Below, piece after piece: positions 41,304-50,697 of a stretch of DNA of 64,000 nt; within the stretch, counting starts at the first letter, position 1, and each line of letters opens with the position of its first letter. The DNA comes from Nesterenkonia alba DSM 19423. Lineage in GTDB: Bacteria; Actinomycetota; Actinomycetes; Actinomycetales; Micrococcaceae. The notes under the pieces were generated by a model. It saw only the letters and a list, made by a program, of their open reading frames with translations. It searched no databases and was not told the origin of the DNA. A program made the translations under genes and the position numbers. The stretch covers positions 1-64,000 of the forward strand of contig NZ_ATXP01000012.1 in NCBI RefSeq assembly GCF_000421745.1, read 5' to 3'.

Positions 41304-43991
41304 ATGACGCTCACCCCCGCAGCTGAAGCACACACTCTTTCCCCTGAGGAGGTTCTGCGTCTCCACCAGGTGGATCCGGATGCGGGGCTGAACAGTGCCG
41401 AGGCGGCCCAGCGCCTCAGCGAGGTTGGGCCCAACGAGCTGCCCGCTGCGGAGAAGGACAGCGTCGTCGTCCGTTTTCTGCGGCACCTCAACGATGTGCT
41501 CATTTACGTGCTCCTTGGGGCTGCCGTACTCACCGCTCTGCTGCAGCATTGGGTGGACACTGCGGTCATCCTCGCGGTGGTGGTGGTCAACGCAACGGTC
41601 GGTTTCCTTCAGGAAGGTCGAGCTGAACGTGCCCTGGAGGGCATCCGGCAGATGCTCTCTCCCACGGCCACCGCCCGCCGGGAGGGGAACTGGACCACCG
41701 TCCCCGCTGAGGAACTGGTCCCCGGTGACGTCGTCCGGCTGCGGGCCGGGGACAAAGTGCCCGCGGACCTGCGATTGCTGCAGGCCCATGACCTGGCGAT
41801 CGAAGAGTCCGCGCTGACCGGGGAATCAGTGCCCAGTGAGAAGACCATCCACCCGGTGGAGGCGGAGGCTCCCCTGGGTGACCGGGCAGGCATGGCCTAC
41901 TCAGGGACGATGGTTTCCTCCGGGGCCGGGCTCGGAGTGGTGACCGCCACCGGTTCCCAGACGGAGATCGGGCGGATCAACACCATGATGAGCGAGGTCG
42001 AATCGCTCCAGACTCCCTTGACCCGGCAGATTGCGGCGTTCGGTCGGCTGCTGGCCCTGGGCGTGGTGGCCATGACCGTGGTGCTGGTGCTCATCGGCGC
42101 CCTGGTGCACGGCACTGATCTCGGCGAGCTGCTGCAGGCCGCGGCCAGCTTCGCCGTGGCCGCCATCCCCGAAGGTCTGCCGGCACTCATCACCATCACC
42201 CTGGCGCTGGGGGTCCAAACCATGGCCCGCCGCAATGCGATCACCCGGCGGCTTCCAGCAGTGCAGACCCTCGGCAGTGTGACGAGTATCTGCTCTGACA
42301 AAACCGGCACGCTGACGAAGAACGAGATGACCGTGACTGACGTCGTCGTCGGTGGTGAAGAATTCAGCGTCACCGGTGGCGGGTACGCCCCTGAAGGTCA
42401 GGTGCTCACCGCCGAGGGGTCCCCGGTCACCGCCGAGCACCCCAGCCTGGGACGGCTCGTGGCGGCGATGAGTATCGCCAATGACACCCAGCTGGTGCAG
42501 AAGCAGGACCGGTGGACCATCAGCGGTGAACCCACCGAAGGCGCACTGATGGCCCTGGCCGGCAAACTCGAGGTGGACCCGCAGACCACGAGGCGGCTGA
42601 CCACCCTGCCGTTCAGCTCCGAGTACAAACTCATGGCCACGGTGGCTGAGATGGAGCCCCGCCGAGTGCTCGTCAAAGGGGCTCCCGACCGGCTGCTAGA
42701 CCGCTCCAGCGGCCAACTGACGCCCGCCGGGGAGCGCGAACCCCTCGACCGGGCCGTCTGGGAGGAACACATCGATGCGCTTTCCTCCCGGGGGTTGCGG
42801 GTCCTCGCTGCCGCCGAACGCGAAGCCACCTCCGCGGATGCGGAGAAACTCACCATCGACTCCCTCGGTGAGGACCTGACCTTCCTGGGCATCGTGGGGA
42901 TTGTGGACCCGCCACGGGAGGAGGCCATCGCCGCGGTGGAGGTCTGCCACGAGGCCGGAATCAGCGTGAAGATGATTACCGGCGACCACGTTGGTACCGC
43001 CACCGCCATCGCGCAGCAGATGGGACTCGACCACGGGGCCGGGGCCGTCTCCGGGTCGCAGATCGAGGCAGCCGACGACGACGAACTGCGTCGGCTAGCC
43101 ACCGAGCACAACGTCTTTGCCCGCACCAGTCCGGAGCACAAACTCCGGCTGGTCACCGCCCTCCAGGCTGAGGGGGAAGTCGTGGCGATGACCGGTGACG
43201 GTGTCAACGACGCCCCCGCCCTGCGGCGGGCCGATGTCGGCGTCGCCATGGGGGTCAAAGGCACCGAGGTGACCAAGGAGTCGGCCGAGATTGTCCTGGC
43301 CGATGACAACTTCACCAGTATCGAGGTTGCCGTCGAAGAGGGCCGGCGGATCTACGACAACCTCCGCAAGGCCATCGTCTTCCTGCTCCCCACCAACGGG
43401 GCGCAGTCAGCAGTGGTGCTCTTTGCCGTGGCCCTGGGGTGGACCCTGCCGCTGACCCCGCTGCAGGTGCTGTGGGCCAATATGGTCACCGCAGTGACCC
43501 TGGCTTTCGCCTTCGCGTTCGAACCCGCCGAACAGGGGTTGATGAAGCGGCCTCCGCGGGACCCGGCCAAGGGGATCGTTGAAGTCCGTCACGTGGTCCA
43601 GATTGCCGTGGTCTCGCTGCTCATCGCCGCAGCGACCATCGGGGTCTTCCAATGGCGGATCGCCGCAGGAGATGAGCTCGACGCCGCCCGCACGATCGCC
43701 ACTACCGTGCTGGTGGTCTGCCAAGCGTTCTACCTGTTCAACGTCAAGGCGCTGGAGACCAGCAGTATGAACCTCGCCAGCCTGTTCAACAACCGGGTGG
43801 CCTGGGGCTGTGTGGCGGGACTGACCGGGCTGCAGGTGCTGTTCATCTACGCCCCACCGTTGCAGGCACTGTTCGACTCCACCGCCCTGGACCCGGCCCA
43901 CCTGCTCATCATCACCGGGGCCGGGGTGATCGTCTTCCTCATCACCGAGGTCTTCAAGCTGGCCATGTACCGTCGGGTGCAGACCGCCTGA
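41304..43991 (+). CDS. Type II P-type cation-transporting ATPase (CtpF-like)
   Basis: 895 residues: an N-terminal cation-ATPase domain (EEVLRLHQVDPDAGLNSAEA), actuator loop ALTGESVPSEK, phosphorylation site ICSDKTGTLTKNEMT, nucleotide-binding VLVKGAPDRLLDR, hinge MTGDGVNDAPALRRADVGVA, and about 10 membrane helices. AIPEGLPALITITLALGVQT in TM4 is typical of Ca2+/Na+ pumps. Length and the Usp/stress neighbourhood recall mycobacterial CtpF of the dormancy regulon; that parallel is inference. The start at 41304 has GAGG upstream. Operator copy C sits at its promoter; the HAD gene follows 20 nt later. Confidence 0.92.
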   Translation: MTLTPAAEAHTLSPEEVLRLHQVDPDAGLNSAEAAQRLSEVGPNELPAAEKDSVVVRFLRHLNDVLIYVLLGAAVLTALLQHWVDTAVILAVVVVNATVGFLQEGRAERALEGIRQMLSPTATARREGNWTTVPAEELVPGDVVRLRAGDKVPADLRLLQAHDLAIEESALTGESVPSEKTIHPVEAEAPLGDRAGMAYSGTMVSSGAGLGVVTATGSQTEIGRINTMMSEVESLQTPLTRQIAAFGRLLALGVVAMTVVLVLIGALVHGTDLGELLQAAASFAVAAIPEGLPALITITLALGVQTMARRNAITRRLPAVQTLGSVTSICSDKTGTLTKNEMTVTDVVVGGEEFSVTGGGYAPEGQVLTAEGSPVTAEHPSLGRLVAAMSIANDTQLVQKQDRWTISGEPTEGALMALAGKLEVDPQTTRRLTTLPFSSEYKLMATVAEMEPRRVLVKGAPDRLLDRSSGQLTPAGEREPLDRAVWEEHIDALSSRGLRVLAAAEREATSADAEKLTIDSLGEDLTFLGIVGIVDPPREEAIAAVEVCHEAGISVKMITGDHVGTATAIAQQMGLDHGAGAVSGSQIEAADDDELRRLATEHNVFARTSPEHKLRLVTALQAEGEVVAMTGDGVNDAPALRRADVGVAMGVKGTEVTKESAEIVLADDNFTSIEVAVEEGRRIYDNLRKAIVFLLPTNGAQSAVVLFAVALGWTLPLTPLQVLWANMVTAVTLAFAFAFEPAEQGLMKRPPRDPAKGIVEVRHVVQIAVVSLLIAAATIGVFQWRIAAGDELDAARTIATTVLVVCQAFYLFNVKALETSSMNLASLFNNRVAWGCVAGLTGLQVLFIYAPPLQALFDSTALDPAHLLIITGAGVIVFLITEVFKLAMYRRVQTA

Positions 43992-44011
43992 ACGCATAAG
44001 GGGACCATCAG

Positions 44012-44911
44012 ATGAGTGTGCGGGACAAGCTGCTCGTGCTGGACTTTGACGGCACCCTCTGCCTGGGTGAGGACCCGGTCCTGGCGTACGCCGAACAGGT
44101 TGATACCCGGTTGGCCGCCACCGGTCGCGCCACCAACCTGCCCCGCCCCGTGCGGCAGATCGTTGCCGAGGCCTTTGCCACCGACTCCCTGCTAGCCGAG
44201 GACATCACCTACACCCAGGCAGGCCACCCCACTGCAGTCACCCCGTCGGCGCCCAGTGCTCGTTCTGCCTCCGGAGCTGGTCTCCCCTCGGGTGCGGTCT
44301 CACCCGGTGCTGGATCCGCAGCGGTTGCCCCCGCCCACCCGGTCGCCTGGCCATTGCAGGACGGCTACCAGCTGGTGCAACTACTGGCCACCCAGGCGGG
44401 GCTGCCCATCGAGGAATCCTCCGCCGCCTTCCGCGCCGCCCGGGACAGCCTGGTCACCGCCGGCTTAGAGCACACCGATCTCCACGCCCCTGCCGGGGCA
44501 CGCCGGCTTCTGGCGGCACTGAGGCGCGAGGTCGTCGTCGTACTCATCACCAACTCCCCGGCCGCTGGTTTCACCCCCTGGCTGGAAACCCTCGGGCTGC
44601 AGGAGGCCTTCGACGCCGTCATCAACGACGCCCGCAAACCTTTCGGCATGCCGGAGGCCCTCGACTCGGCCCGAAAGGCTGCGCCTGCCCCCATCGATGA
44701 CACAGCGATCTGCTCCGTCGGTGACATCTGGGGCAATGACCTTGCCCACGTCCACGCCCGCGGCGGGACCACCGTGCTTATCGACCGGTTCTCCACCGGG
44801 CTCGGGACCCCCGATCACCGGGTGCGTTCCTGGGCTGAAGCTGCGCCCATCCTCAGCGCTTGGGCGGGACTTCGTCACGGCCACATCACCTCGGCGGAAA
44901 CCGAAAGTTAA
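44012..44911 (+). CDS. HAD-superfamily hydrolase
   Basis: 299 residues. Motif I is LLVLDFDGTLCLGED, motif II Thr/Ser in VVVLITNSPAAGF, motif III Lys in NDARKPFGMPEAL, and motif IV in AICSVGDIWGNDLAHVHARG. An unusual Ala/Pro/Ser-rich insert lies around residues 70-110. It is a phosphatase or phosphatase-like enzyme of unknown substrate, probably co-transcribed with the P-type ATPase. Confidence 0.82.
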   Translation: MSVRDKLLVLDFDGTLCLGEDPVLAYAEQVDTRLAATGRATNLPRPVRQIVAEAFATDSLLAEDITYTQAGHPTAVTPSAPSARSASGAGLPSGAVSPGAGSAAVAPAHPVAWPLQDGYQLVQLLATQAGLPIEESSAAFRAARDSLVTAGLEHTDLHAPAGARRLLAALRREVVVVLITNSPAAGFTPWLETLGLQEAFDAVINDARKPFGMPEALDSARKAAPAPIDDTAICSVGDIWGNDLAHVHARGGTTVLIDRFSTGLGTPDHRVRSWAEAAPILSAWAGLRHGHITSAETES

Positions 44912-45048
44912 CAACAGGTGACAGCTTGCCGAACCGGGCGCTCACAGGTTGTGGCAAGGTTCACCACCGCTTACTCTGATGCCCAGACCCGCGGGGCTCC
45001 GTGGGCTGTATCCGCACCTGCATCTTGACGAACTTAAGGAAGTTCCAC

Positions 45049-46131
45049 ATGCGTACCACCACCAAGTCTGCGTTCGCCCTGGCTAGTGTGCTGACTCTGG
45101 CGCTCACCGCCTGCGCAGGTGACGAAGAGGACGTCACCACTGACGACGATGACGACGACGTCGCCGACACTGACGAGGACAACGGCACCGACGACACCGG
45201 CGATGACGACGCTGACGCCGGCAGCGGCATCGAATCCGTCGACGAGATCGTCATCGGCCTGGTCCCCTCCACGGAAGCAGCCGCAGCTGAGGAAGAGGCC
45301 GCCGACGAGATCGCCGAGCAGCTCTCCGAAGCCCTCGGCGGGCACCCGGTGGCCATCGATGTGGCCGACAGCTACGTCGGCGTCATCCAAGGGATGCAGT
45401 CCGGGGATATCCACCTGGTGATGTCTGGTCCGATCGGCCTGATTCAGGCTGAGGAAGAGGCCAACGCCACTCCGATCCTGCAGTCCATCCGCCACGGCTC
45501 CGACCTCTACGTCACCCAGTGGTTCACCAACGACCCGGACACCTACTGCGTGGAGGAAGAGCCCGAGGAGATCGACGGCTACCTCTTCTGCAACGGGATC
45601 ACCCCGGACTCTGAGCCCGGTCCGCTGGGTGAGGCCGGTCTGGAAGCGATCGAGGACGGCACCCCGGTGGCCTACGTGGAGGAAGGCTCGGCCTCCGGGT
45701 TCTACTTCCCGCAGACTCAGCTCAACGAACTCGGCGTGGAAGTTGACGCTCAGTTCGCCGGCAGCCACGACGCCGCCGTGGAGAACGTCTACAACGGCGA
45801 GTTCCCCATCGGTACCTCCTTCGACGACGCCCGCGGCAACATCGAAGAGGACTACCCCGATGTGGGCGAGCAGGTCGTGGTCTTCGCCTGGGCTGGTCCC
45901 ATCCCCAATGACGGAATCGTCGCCGCCGATGTCTTCAGCGATGAAGAACTCGAGATCATCACCGAGGCGTGGCTGAGCTTCGGTGAAGAGGTTGAGGTCG
46001 CTGACGAGGACGAAGGCACTGAGGGTGACCCGCTCTACCAGGTCTACGAGATTGAGGGTCTGGTGGAAGCCGACCTCGAAGCTCTCGACCTGGCTCGTGA
46101 GGTCTACCACGAGTTCGGCGACGACGAGTAA
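45049..46131 (+). CDS. phnD: PhnD-type substrate-binding lipoprotein
   Basis: 360 residues. The lipoprotein signal ends LALTACAGDE; a very acidic linker of ~40 residues (mostly Asp/Glu) follows. The binding domain has IVIGLVPSTEAAAAEEEAAD, the DVADSYVGVIQGMQSGDIHL region and a VEEGSASGFYFPQ serine motif of PhnD/PtxB-like proteins that bind phosphonate, phosphite or phosphate. AAGGAA precedes the ATG at 45049. It is first of the import operon. No C-P lyase or phosphonatase genes are nearby, so the ligand is open. Confidence 0.85.
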   Translation: MRTTTKSAFALASVLTLALTACAGDEEDVTTDDDDDDVADTDEDNGTDDTGDDDADAGSGIESVDEIVIGLVPSTEAAAAEEEAADEIAEQLSEALGGHPVAIDVADSYVGVIQGMQSGDIHLVMSGPIGLIQAEEEANATPILQSIRHGSDLYVTQWFTNDPDTYCVEEEPEEIDGYLFCNGITPDSEPGPLGEAGLEAIEDGTPVAYVEEGSASGFYFPQTQLNELGVEVDAQFAGSHDAAVENVYNGEFPIGTSFDDARGNIEEDYPDVGEQVVVFAWAGPIPNDGIVAADVFSDEELEIITEAWLSFGEEVEVADEDEGTEGDPLYQVYEIEGLVEADLEALDLAREVYHEFGDDE

Positions 46132-46187
46132 CCTGTAACCAACCCGCGGCACCTCCGTCCCCGAGAGGAGAAGCCGCTCGCGCTCCA

Positions 46188-46232
46188 CGCCGGGGCGGGC
46201 CACCCCACGAGGCAGGGTGTTCCGCCCCGGCG
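46188..46232 (+). other. Intercistronic hairpin between phnD and phnC
   Basis: Arms CGCCGGGGCGG and CCGCCCCGGCG with an inner ACCC/GGGT pair make a very stable stem. At this position it would stabilise the phnD message and lower read-through, giving excess binding protein over transporter. Confidence 0.65.
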
Positions 46233-46259
46233 GAGGCGTCCCGGCGGCCTGAGAGAACT

Positions 46260-47120
46260 ATGATCAAGTTCGAGAACGTCGATGTGGTCTACCCCAATGG
46301 ATTCAAAGGGCTGGACGACGTCAACCTGAACATCAGCCAGGGCGAGTTCGTGGCCATCATCGGGCTCTCCGGCGCCGGCAAGTCCACCCTCATCCGGGCG
46401 GTCAACGGCCTGGTCCCCTACACCGCGGGGGTGCTCACCGTGGGGGAGACCGTGGTGGATCCTAAGAACAAATCCAAGCTGCGGAAGCTGCGCTCCAAAG
46501 TGGGCATGATTTTCCAGCAGTTCAATAATGTGGGCCGCATCAGTGTGCTGAACAACGTGCTCATCGGCCGTTCTGCGGTGACCCCCACCTGGCGTTCACT
46601 CATCGGGTGGTACTCCGAGGCGGATAAGGAAGTCGCCTTCCAATCCCTGGAACGAGTGGGCATTGTGGAGAAGGCCTACGACCGTGCCTCATCCCTCTCC
46701 GGAGGCCAGCAGCAGCGCGTGGCGATCGCCCGGGTGCTCGCCCAGGACCCGGAGGTCATCCTCGCCGACGAACCGGTTGCCTCCCTGGATCCGCCCACCG
46801 CCCGTAAGGTCCTCGGTGACCTGCGCCGTATCCAACAGGACTTGGGCATCACCTGCATTGTGAATATGCACCACCTGGATCTCGCCCGCGACTACGCTGA
46901 CCGGATCATCGGGATGCGTGCCGGCCAGGTGGTCTTCGACGGGCGGACCGAGGAAGCCACCGACGCCGTCATTGAGGATGTGTACCAGCGCTCCCTCACC
47001 GCCGAGGATGTCGCCAGCCTCGATGCGCCCATCAGCCTCGATGACCTGCCTGAGGGTGCCACAGTCGAGGATCTTGAAGAAGCCGTCGCGGCCGCAGGCG
47101 ACGCCGACGGGAAGCGCTGA
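46260..47120 (+). CDS. phnC: PhnC-type ABC transporter ATPase
   Basis: 286 residues. Walker A is GLSGAGKSTLIRAVN, the Q loop FQQFNNVG, the signature LSGGQQQRVAIARVL, Walker B VILADEPVASLDP, and the switch His in VNMHHLDLARDYADRIIGM. A C-terminal extension of ~35 acidic residues is extra. It powers the PhnD/PhnE importer. Confidence 0.93.
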   Translation: MIKFENVDVVYPNGFKGLDDVNLNISQGEFVAIIGLSGAGKSTLIRAVNGLVPYTAGVLTVGETVVDPKNKSKLRKLRSKVGMIFQQFNNVGRISVLNNVLIGRSAVTPTWRSLIGWYSEADKEVAFQSLERVGIVEKAYDRASSLSGGQQQRVAIARVLAQDPEVILADEPVASLDPPTARKVLGDLRRIQQDLGITCIVNMHHLDLARDYADRIIGMRAGQVVFDGRTEEATDAVIEDVYQRSLTAEDVASLDAPISLDDLPEGATVEDLEEAVAAAGDADGKR

Positions 47121-47125
47121 GGCAC

Positions 47126-48202
47126 GTGACCGCAGTCGCCGAACCGACCACCACGACGTCGTCGAGCACGACGACGCCGCAGCGGCCTCAACCACCGAAA
47201 CCACCGCTGAGGGCCTACCTGGGTCTAGTGCTCATCGCCGTGGCGGCCTTCGCGTTCTTCTGGTGGACCCGCGAGGACACTTCGGTTCTTTTCCTGCCGC
47301 TGGGGTTCACCACCCTGTGGGCCCCGCAATGGCCGCTGATCGGTTTCCTGGTGATGCTGGCGGTGCTGGGGTTCTGCTGGTTCACCCGCACCGGGCCCAT
47401 GGGTGCCCTGGGTGCGCTGTCGGTGGTGATTGTCACCTATTGGGCCGGATCAAATATCTACTTCCTGGACCGGATTGTGGATGTGCCCGGCCGGCTCACC
47501 GGAGGCAACACCCGCGATCAGCTCATCGGCTACTTCAACCCGGACTGGCAGTACCTGCTGTTCAGTAATGTGGCCGGAACATCCCGGCCCATCTGGGGTG
47601 AATGGCTCATCACCCTGTGTATGGCTGTGGTCGCGACGATCGTGGGCTGTTTCATCGGACTGCTGCTGGCGATGGCCGCCTCCCCGGTCTCCAGCCCGAA
47701 TAAAGCCACCAGCCAGACCATCAAGGCCGCCAACTCGGTGATCCGCTCGATTCCCGACGTCGCCTGGGCACTGCTGTTCGCCGTGTTTATCGGCTCCACT
47801 GCCTACGGGTACGGGGCGCTGGCCGCAGTGCTGGCGCTCATCATGTTCAATATCGGGATCGTCGCCAAACTGCTCGGCGAATCGATCGACGCCATCCCGC
47901 TTGGCCCCATTGAGGCGGCTGATGCTTCCGGGGCGAACCTGCTGCAGCGAGACCGGGTGGCCGTGCTGCCGGCAGTCATGCCCAGCTTCATCTCCTATAG
48001 CCTCTACGTCTTTGAGCTGAACATCCGTGCTTCGGCGGCGCTCGGCGTCGTCGGGGTCGCCGGGATCGGTGGAGAGCTCAGCCGCCAGATCAACCGCATG
48101 TCCCAGGGGTATGAGAACGTCGGGGCGATCCTGTGGGCACTGGTGCTGGTGGTGCTGCTGGTGGATCTGCTCTCACTGTGGATCCGGAGGAAGCTGCTGT
48201 GA
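47126..48202 (+). CDS. phnE: PhnE-type ABC permease 1
   Basis: 358 residues: a Thr/Pro-rich N terminus, two or three extra helices, then the binding-protein-dependent transport core with about six helices. The coupling loop is in ESIDAIPLGPIEAADASGAN (EAA motif). GTG start 5 nt after phnC; its stop overlaps the next GTG. Confidence 0.9.
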   Translation: MTAVAEPTTTTSSSTTTPQRPQPPKPPLRAYLGLVLIAVAAFAFFWWTREDTSVLFLPLGFTTLWAPQWPLIGFLVMLAVLGFCWFTRTGPMGALGALSVVIVTYWAGSNIYFLDRIVDVPGRLTGGNTRDQLIGYFNPDWQYLLFSNVAGTSRPIWGEWLITLCMAVVATIVGCFIGLLLAMAASPVSSPNKATSQTIKAANSVIRSIPDVAWALLFAVFIGSTAYGYGALAAVLALIMFNIGIVAKLLGESIDAIPLGPIEAADASGANLLQRDRVAVLPAVMPSFISYSLYVFELNIRASAALGVVGVAGIGGELSRQINRMSQGYENVGAILWALVLVVLLVDLLSLWIRRKLL

Positions 48203-49422
48203 GTTACGGGTACAAGATCGTTGTTGGGCTGACCGGGGCGGTGCTCGTGGCCGCGGCGGCTGTGCTGCTCACGGGTGCTCCGGCGTCGTCGACCTCTGAT
48301 GTGTTCTACCGGTCCATGTGGGGACTGGCCGCCGGTGCCGGCGTGGTGGCGCTCGGGCTGGCGGTCTACGGGTTGGCGTATGCAGCCACCGGGAAACAAC
48401 GTGCCCAAGAGGCTGTGCGGCAGTCGGCGGGGAGCACGCAACGCCCCGGGCAGTACACCCCGGACCGACTGGATATGCGCCCGGTGAAGCCGGTGAAGTT
48501 CTGGTACAACCTGGCGCTGATCTCCGTGGCGGTGATCTTTGTCAGCTCCGCTGCCGGCACCGGTATGGAACTGCGGGCCTTCCTCGATATGCCCGCGCGG
48601 ATGTGGGAGTTCAGCACTGCGATGGCCTCCGGGGTGTTCCAGGTGCCGGATGAGGAGCTCCAAAGCGCCTGGGGTTCAGCCTTTGACGCGATGCTCGAAT
48701 CGGTAGCGATCGCCTGGATCGGCACGCTGGTGGGGGCGGTGTTCTCCCTGCCGTGCGGGATCCTCGCTGCCCGGAATATGAGCACGCTGAGTGTGTACAT
48801 CCCTATGCGGTTCATTCTCTCAATCATCCGCGCGGTGCCGGAGATCGTGTTCGCTGTGGCGATCTTCATCCCGCTGCTGGGGGTGGGGGCCGCTGAACGC
48901 GGTGGCGCCATGGCGGGTGCCTTCGCCCTGGGGATCAGCTCGATCGGGACCCTGTCCAAGCTGATCTCCGAGGCGATCGAGGGGGTTGACCCCGGTCCGT
49001 TGGAGGCCTCCCGGGCCTCGGGCGCCACTCACGCTCAGATGATCCGGTGGGCGGTGCTGCCTCAGGTGCTGCCGGAGGTGCTGGCGATTTGGTTGTACCG
49101 GTTTGAAGTGAACATCCGGGCTTCGGCGATCCTCGGTGCCCTGGGGGCCGGGGGTATCGGCCGGCTGATTAGCCCGCCCAACGGGTTGTTCGGTCAACGG
49201 CCCTACCCGTGGGAGGAAATCGGGATCACCTTGTTTGTCATCATCGTCATCACCATGGCGGTGGACCAGATCTCCGCGTTCGTGCGGCATCGGGTGATCC
49301 ACGGCAAACGGGTCCGCCAGAAGAAATCCCGAGGCGGGGGTGGACCTGCCCGCCGTGGCGATCCCGCTGGCGACCCCGCCCCTGATGAGGGCGGACCCAA
49401 AGCCGCCGCGGTCCCCGTGTAA
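48199..49422 (+). CDS. phnE: PhnE-type ABC permease 2
   Basis: 407 residues: two N-terminal helices, then a PhnE core with the EAA loop in EAIEGVDPGPLEASRASGAT and IRASAILGALGAGGIGRLIS. A Gly/Pro-rich basic tail of ~40 residues ends the protein. GTGA overlap with permease 1. The two permeases probably form a heterodimer. The 240-bp gap after it holds degenerate GAGAGCCCCGCT units and no gene. Confidence 0.9.
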   Translation: MSYGYKIVVGLTGAVLVAAAAVLLTGAPASSTSDVFYRSMWGLAAGAGVVALGLAVYGLAYAATGKQRAQEAVRQSAGSTQRPGQYTPDRLDMRPVKPVKFWYNLALISVAVIFVSSAAGTGMELRAFLDMPARMWEFSTAMASGVFQVPDEELQSAWGSAFDAMLESVAIAWIGTLVGAVFSLPCGILAARNMSTLSVYIPMRFILSIIRAVPEIVFAVAIFIPLLGVGAAERGGAMAGAFALGISSIGTLSKLISEAIEGVDPGPLEASRASGATHAQMIRWAVLPQVLPEVLAIWLYRFEVNIRASAILGALGAGGIGRLISPPNGLFGQRPYPWEEIGITLFVIIVITMAVDQISAFVRHRVIHGKRVRQKKSRGGGGPARRGDPAGDPAPDEGGPKAAAVPV

Positions 49423-49662
49423 GGGGTCGCGGCTGTGCTGAGAGCCCCGCTTGCGGAGAGCTCCGTTGCTAAAACCCCGCTGCTGAGCCCCGCTGCGGTG
49501 GAGTGCCGGTTGCTTGAGAGCCCCGCTGAGTACTGGCGTCGGCCGTTCTGGTGCACCGTGGCTTCGGCGTAAGCGGCCGGGCACTTCGGCGAGTTGAATG
49601 GTTGAGCGTTCGCGCCGACGTCGTGCGCTGAAAGGGTGGGATCAGCGGTTAGGCTGTGGGGC

Positions 49663-50088
49663 ATGAGCATGATTGGCCGTAACCTCATGGAGCCTGACCC
49701 CACGTTGCTGCCCGAGGAGCCGGAGGTCATCGAATCCCTGGCTGCTGGTGAGGAACCGGTGGATTTGGCGGCGAAGCATCCGACGTCGTCGTTGGTGTGG
49801 GCGCTGCTGGCAGAAGAGGCGCTCGACGCCGGCTACACCGTGGAGGGCTACGCCTACGCTCGGGTTGGTTACCACCGGGGGTTGGACGCGCTGCGGAAAG
49901 CCGGGTGGCGGGGCCAGGGGCCGGTGCCGTGGAGCCACGAACCCAACCGCGGGTTCCTGCGTGCTCTGGCGGCCTTGGGCCAGGCGGCGGCGGCCATCGG
50001 GGAGACCGACGAAGTTCACCGCATCCACACCCTGCTTGACGACTCCGACCCTGTTGCCCGGGAAGCGATCGCCCGTATCCGCGGCTGA
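49663..50088 (+). CDS. DUF3151 family protein
   Basis: 141 residues, mostly helical, matching the actinobacterial DUF3151 family: MEPDPTLLPEEPEVIESLA, HPTSSLVWALLAEEALDAG and GYHRGLDALRKAGWRGQGPV, then a TPR-like end with HRIHTLLDDSDPVAREAIARI. Function unknown. TAGGCT ends 7 nt before the ATG (leaderless). Its final codons are the first unit of the repeat array that follows. Confidence 0.85.
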   Translation: MSMIGRNLMEPDPTLLPEEPEVIESLAAGEEPVDLAAKHPTSSLVWALLAEEALDAGYTVEGYAYARVGYHRGLDALRKAGWRGQGPVPWSHEPNRGFLRALAALGQAAAAIGETDEVHRIHTLLDDSDPVAREAIARIRG

Positions 50089-50526
50089 TCGCGCAGCCGG
50101 CCCCGCTGCCCGGGACGTGACCGCCCGTATCCGCGGCGCCGCCAACGGTTCCTGCGAGAACTCAGCCCACTGCTTGGGAAGTGATGGCCCGTATCCGCGG
50201 CTGAGTGCGCCCCCGGCCCCATTGTCCGGGACGTGATGGCCCGTATCCACACGCTGCTTGACGACCCCGACCCTGTTGCCCGGGCAGTGACCGCCCGTCT
50301 CCGCGGCGCCGCCAACGGTTCCTGCGAGAACTCAGCCCACTGCTTGGGAAGTGATGGCCCGTATCCGCGGCTGATTGCGCCCCGGCCCCATTGTCCGGGA
50401 CGTGATGGCCCGTCTCCGCACCCTGCTTGACGACTCCGACCCTGTTGCCCGGGAAGTGATCGCCCGTATCCGCGGCTGATCGCTACTCCGATCCTGGTGC
50501 CTGGTAAGTGATGGCCCGTCTCCGGG
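50071..50526 (+). repeat. Nine-copy array derived from the DUF3151 gene 3' end
   Basis: The core GCCCGT(A/C)TCCGC starts at 50071, 50123, 50187, 50239, 50293, 50357, 50408, 50462 and 50514 (the last copy ends GGGG). Spacings are 52, 64, 52, 54, 64, 51, 54 and 52, so units recur in a ~170-bp higher-order period. The surrounding bases (CTTGACGAC, GACCCTGTTGCCCGG, GTGAT) also come from the last ~50 bp of the DUF3151 gene. The insert GGCGCCGCCAACGGTTCCTG occurs twice, 170 bp apart. No protein is encoded. It occupies the 450-bp gap after the gene. Confidence 0.85.
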
Positions 50527-50585
50527 GCTGATCCGGGTGACCGCCCTTCGCTTCACCCCGTTCAACCCCTTCCCAACCTCCGAGT

Positions 50586-50647
50586 TTCCCACCCAAATTC
50601 CCGTTTCCCACGGAAATTCCGGTGGGAAACGTCATTTTGGGTGGGAA
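50586..50647. terminator. Nested long inverted repeat between convergent genes
   Basis: Outer arms TTCCCACCCAAA (50586-50597) and TTTGGGTGGGAA (50636-50647), then a symmetric 5x5 internal loop, then inner arms GTTTCCCAC (50603-50611) and GTGGGAAAC (50622-50630), then a short GGAA/TTCC tip. It is probably a bidirectional terminator for the DUF3151 region and the minus-strand gene at 50698. Confidence 0.6.
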
Positions 50648-50697
50648 GCAGGTGGCACAGGGGATTGGCGGGCCCAGTGGTTGGGGTGGTGGTGCCT

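Noticed and set aside
49423-49662. Small gene after the phn operon
   Set aside because: The gap holds only degenerate GAGAGCCCCGCT units; no frame with a plausible start and composition was found.
50071-50526. CRISPR array
   Set aside because: Spacing is 51-64 bp with related rather than unique spacers, the unit derives from the adjacent gene end, and no cas genes are present.
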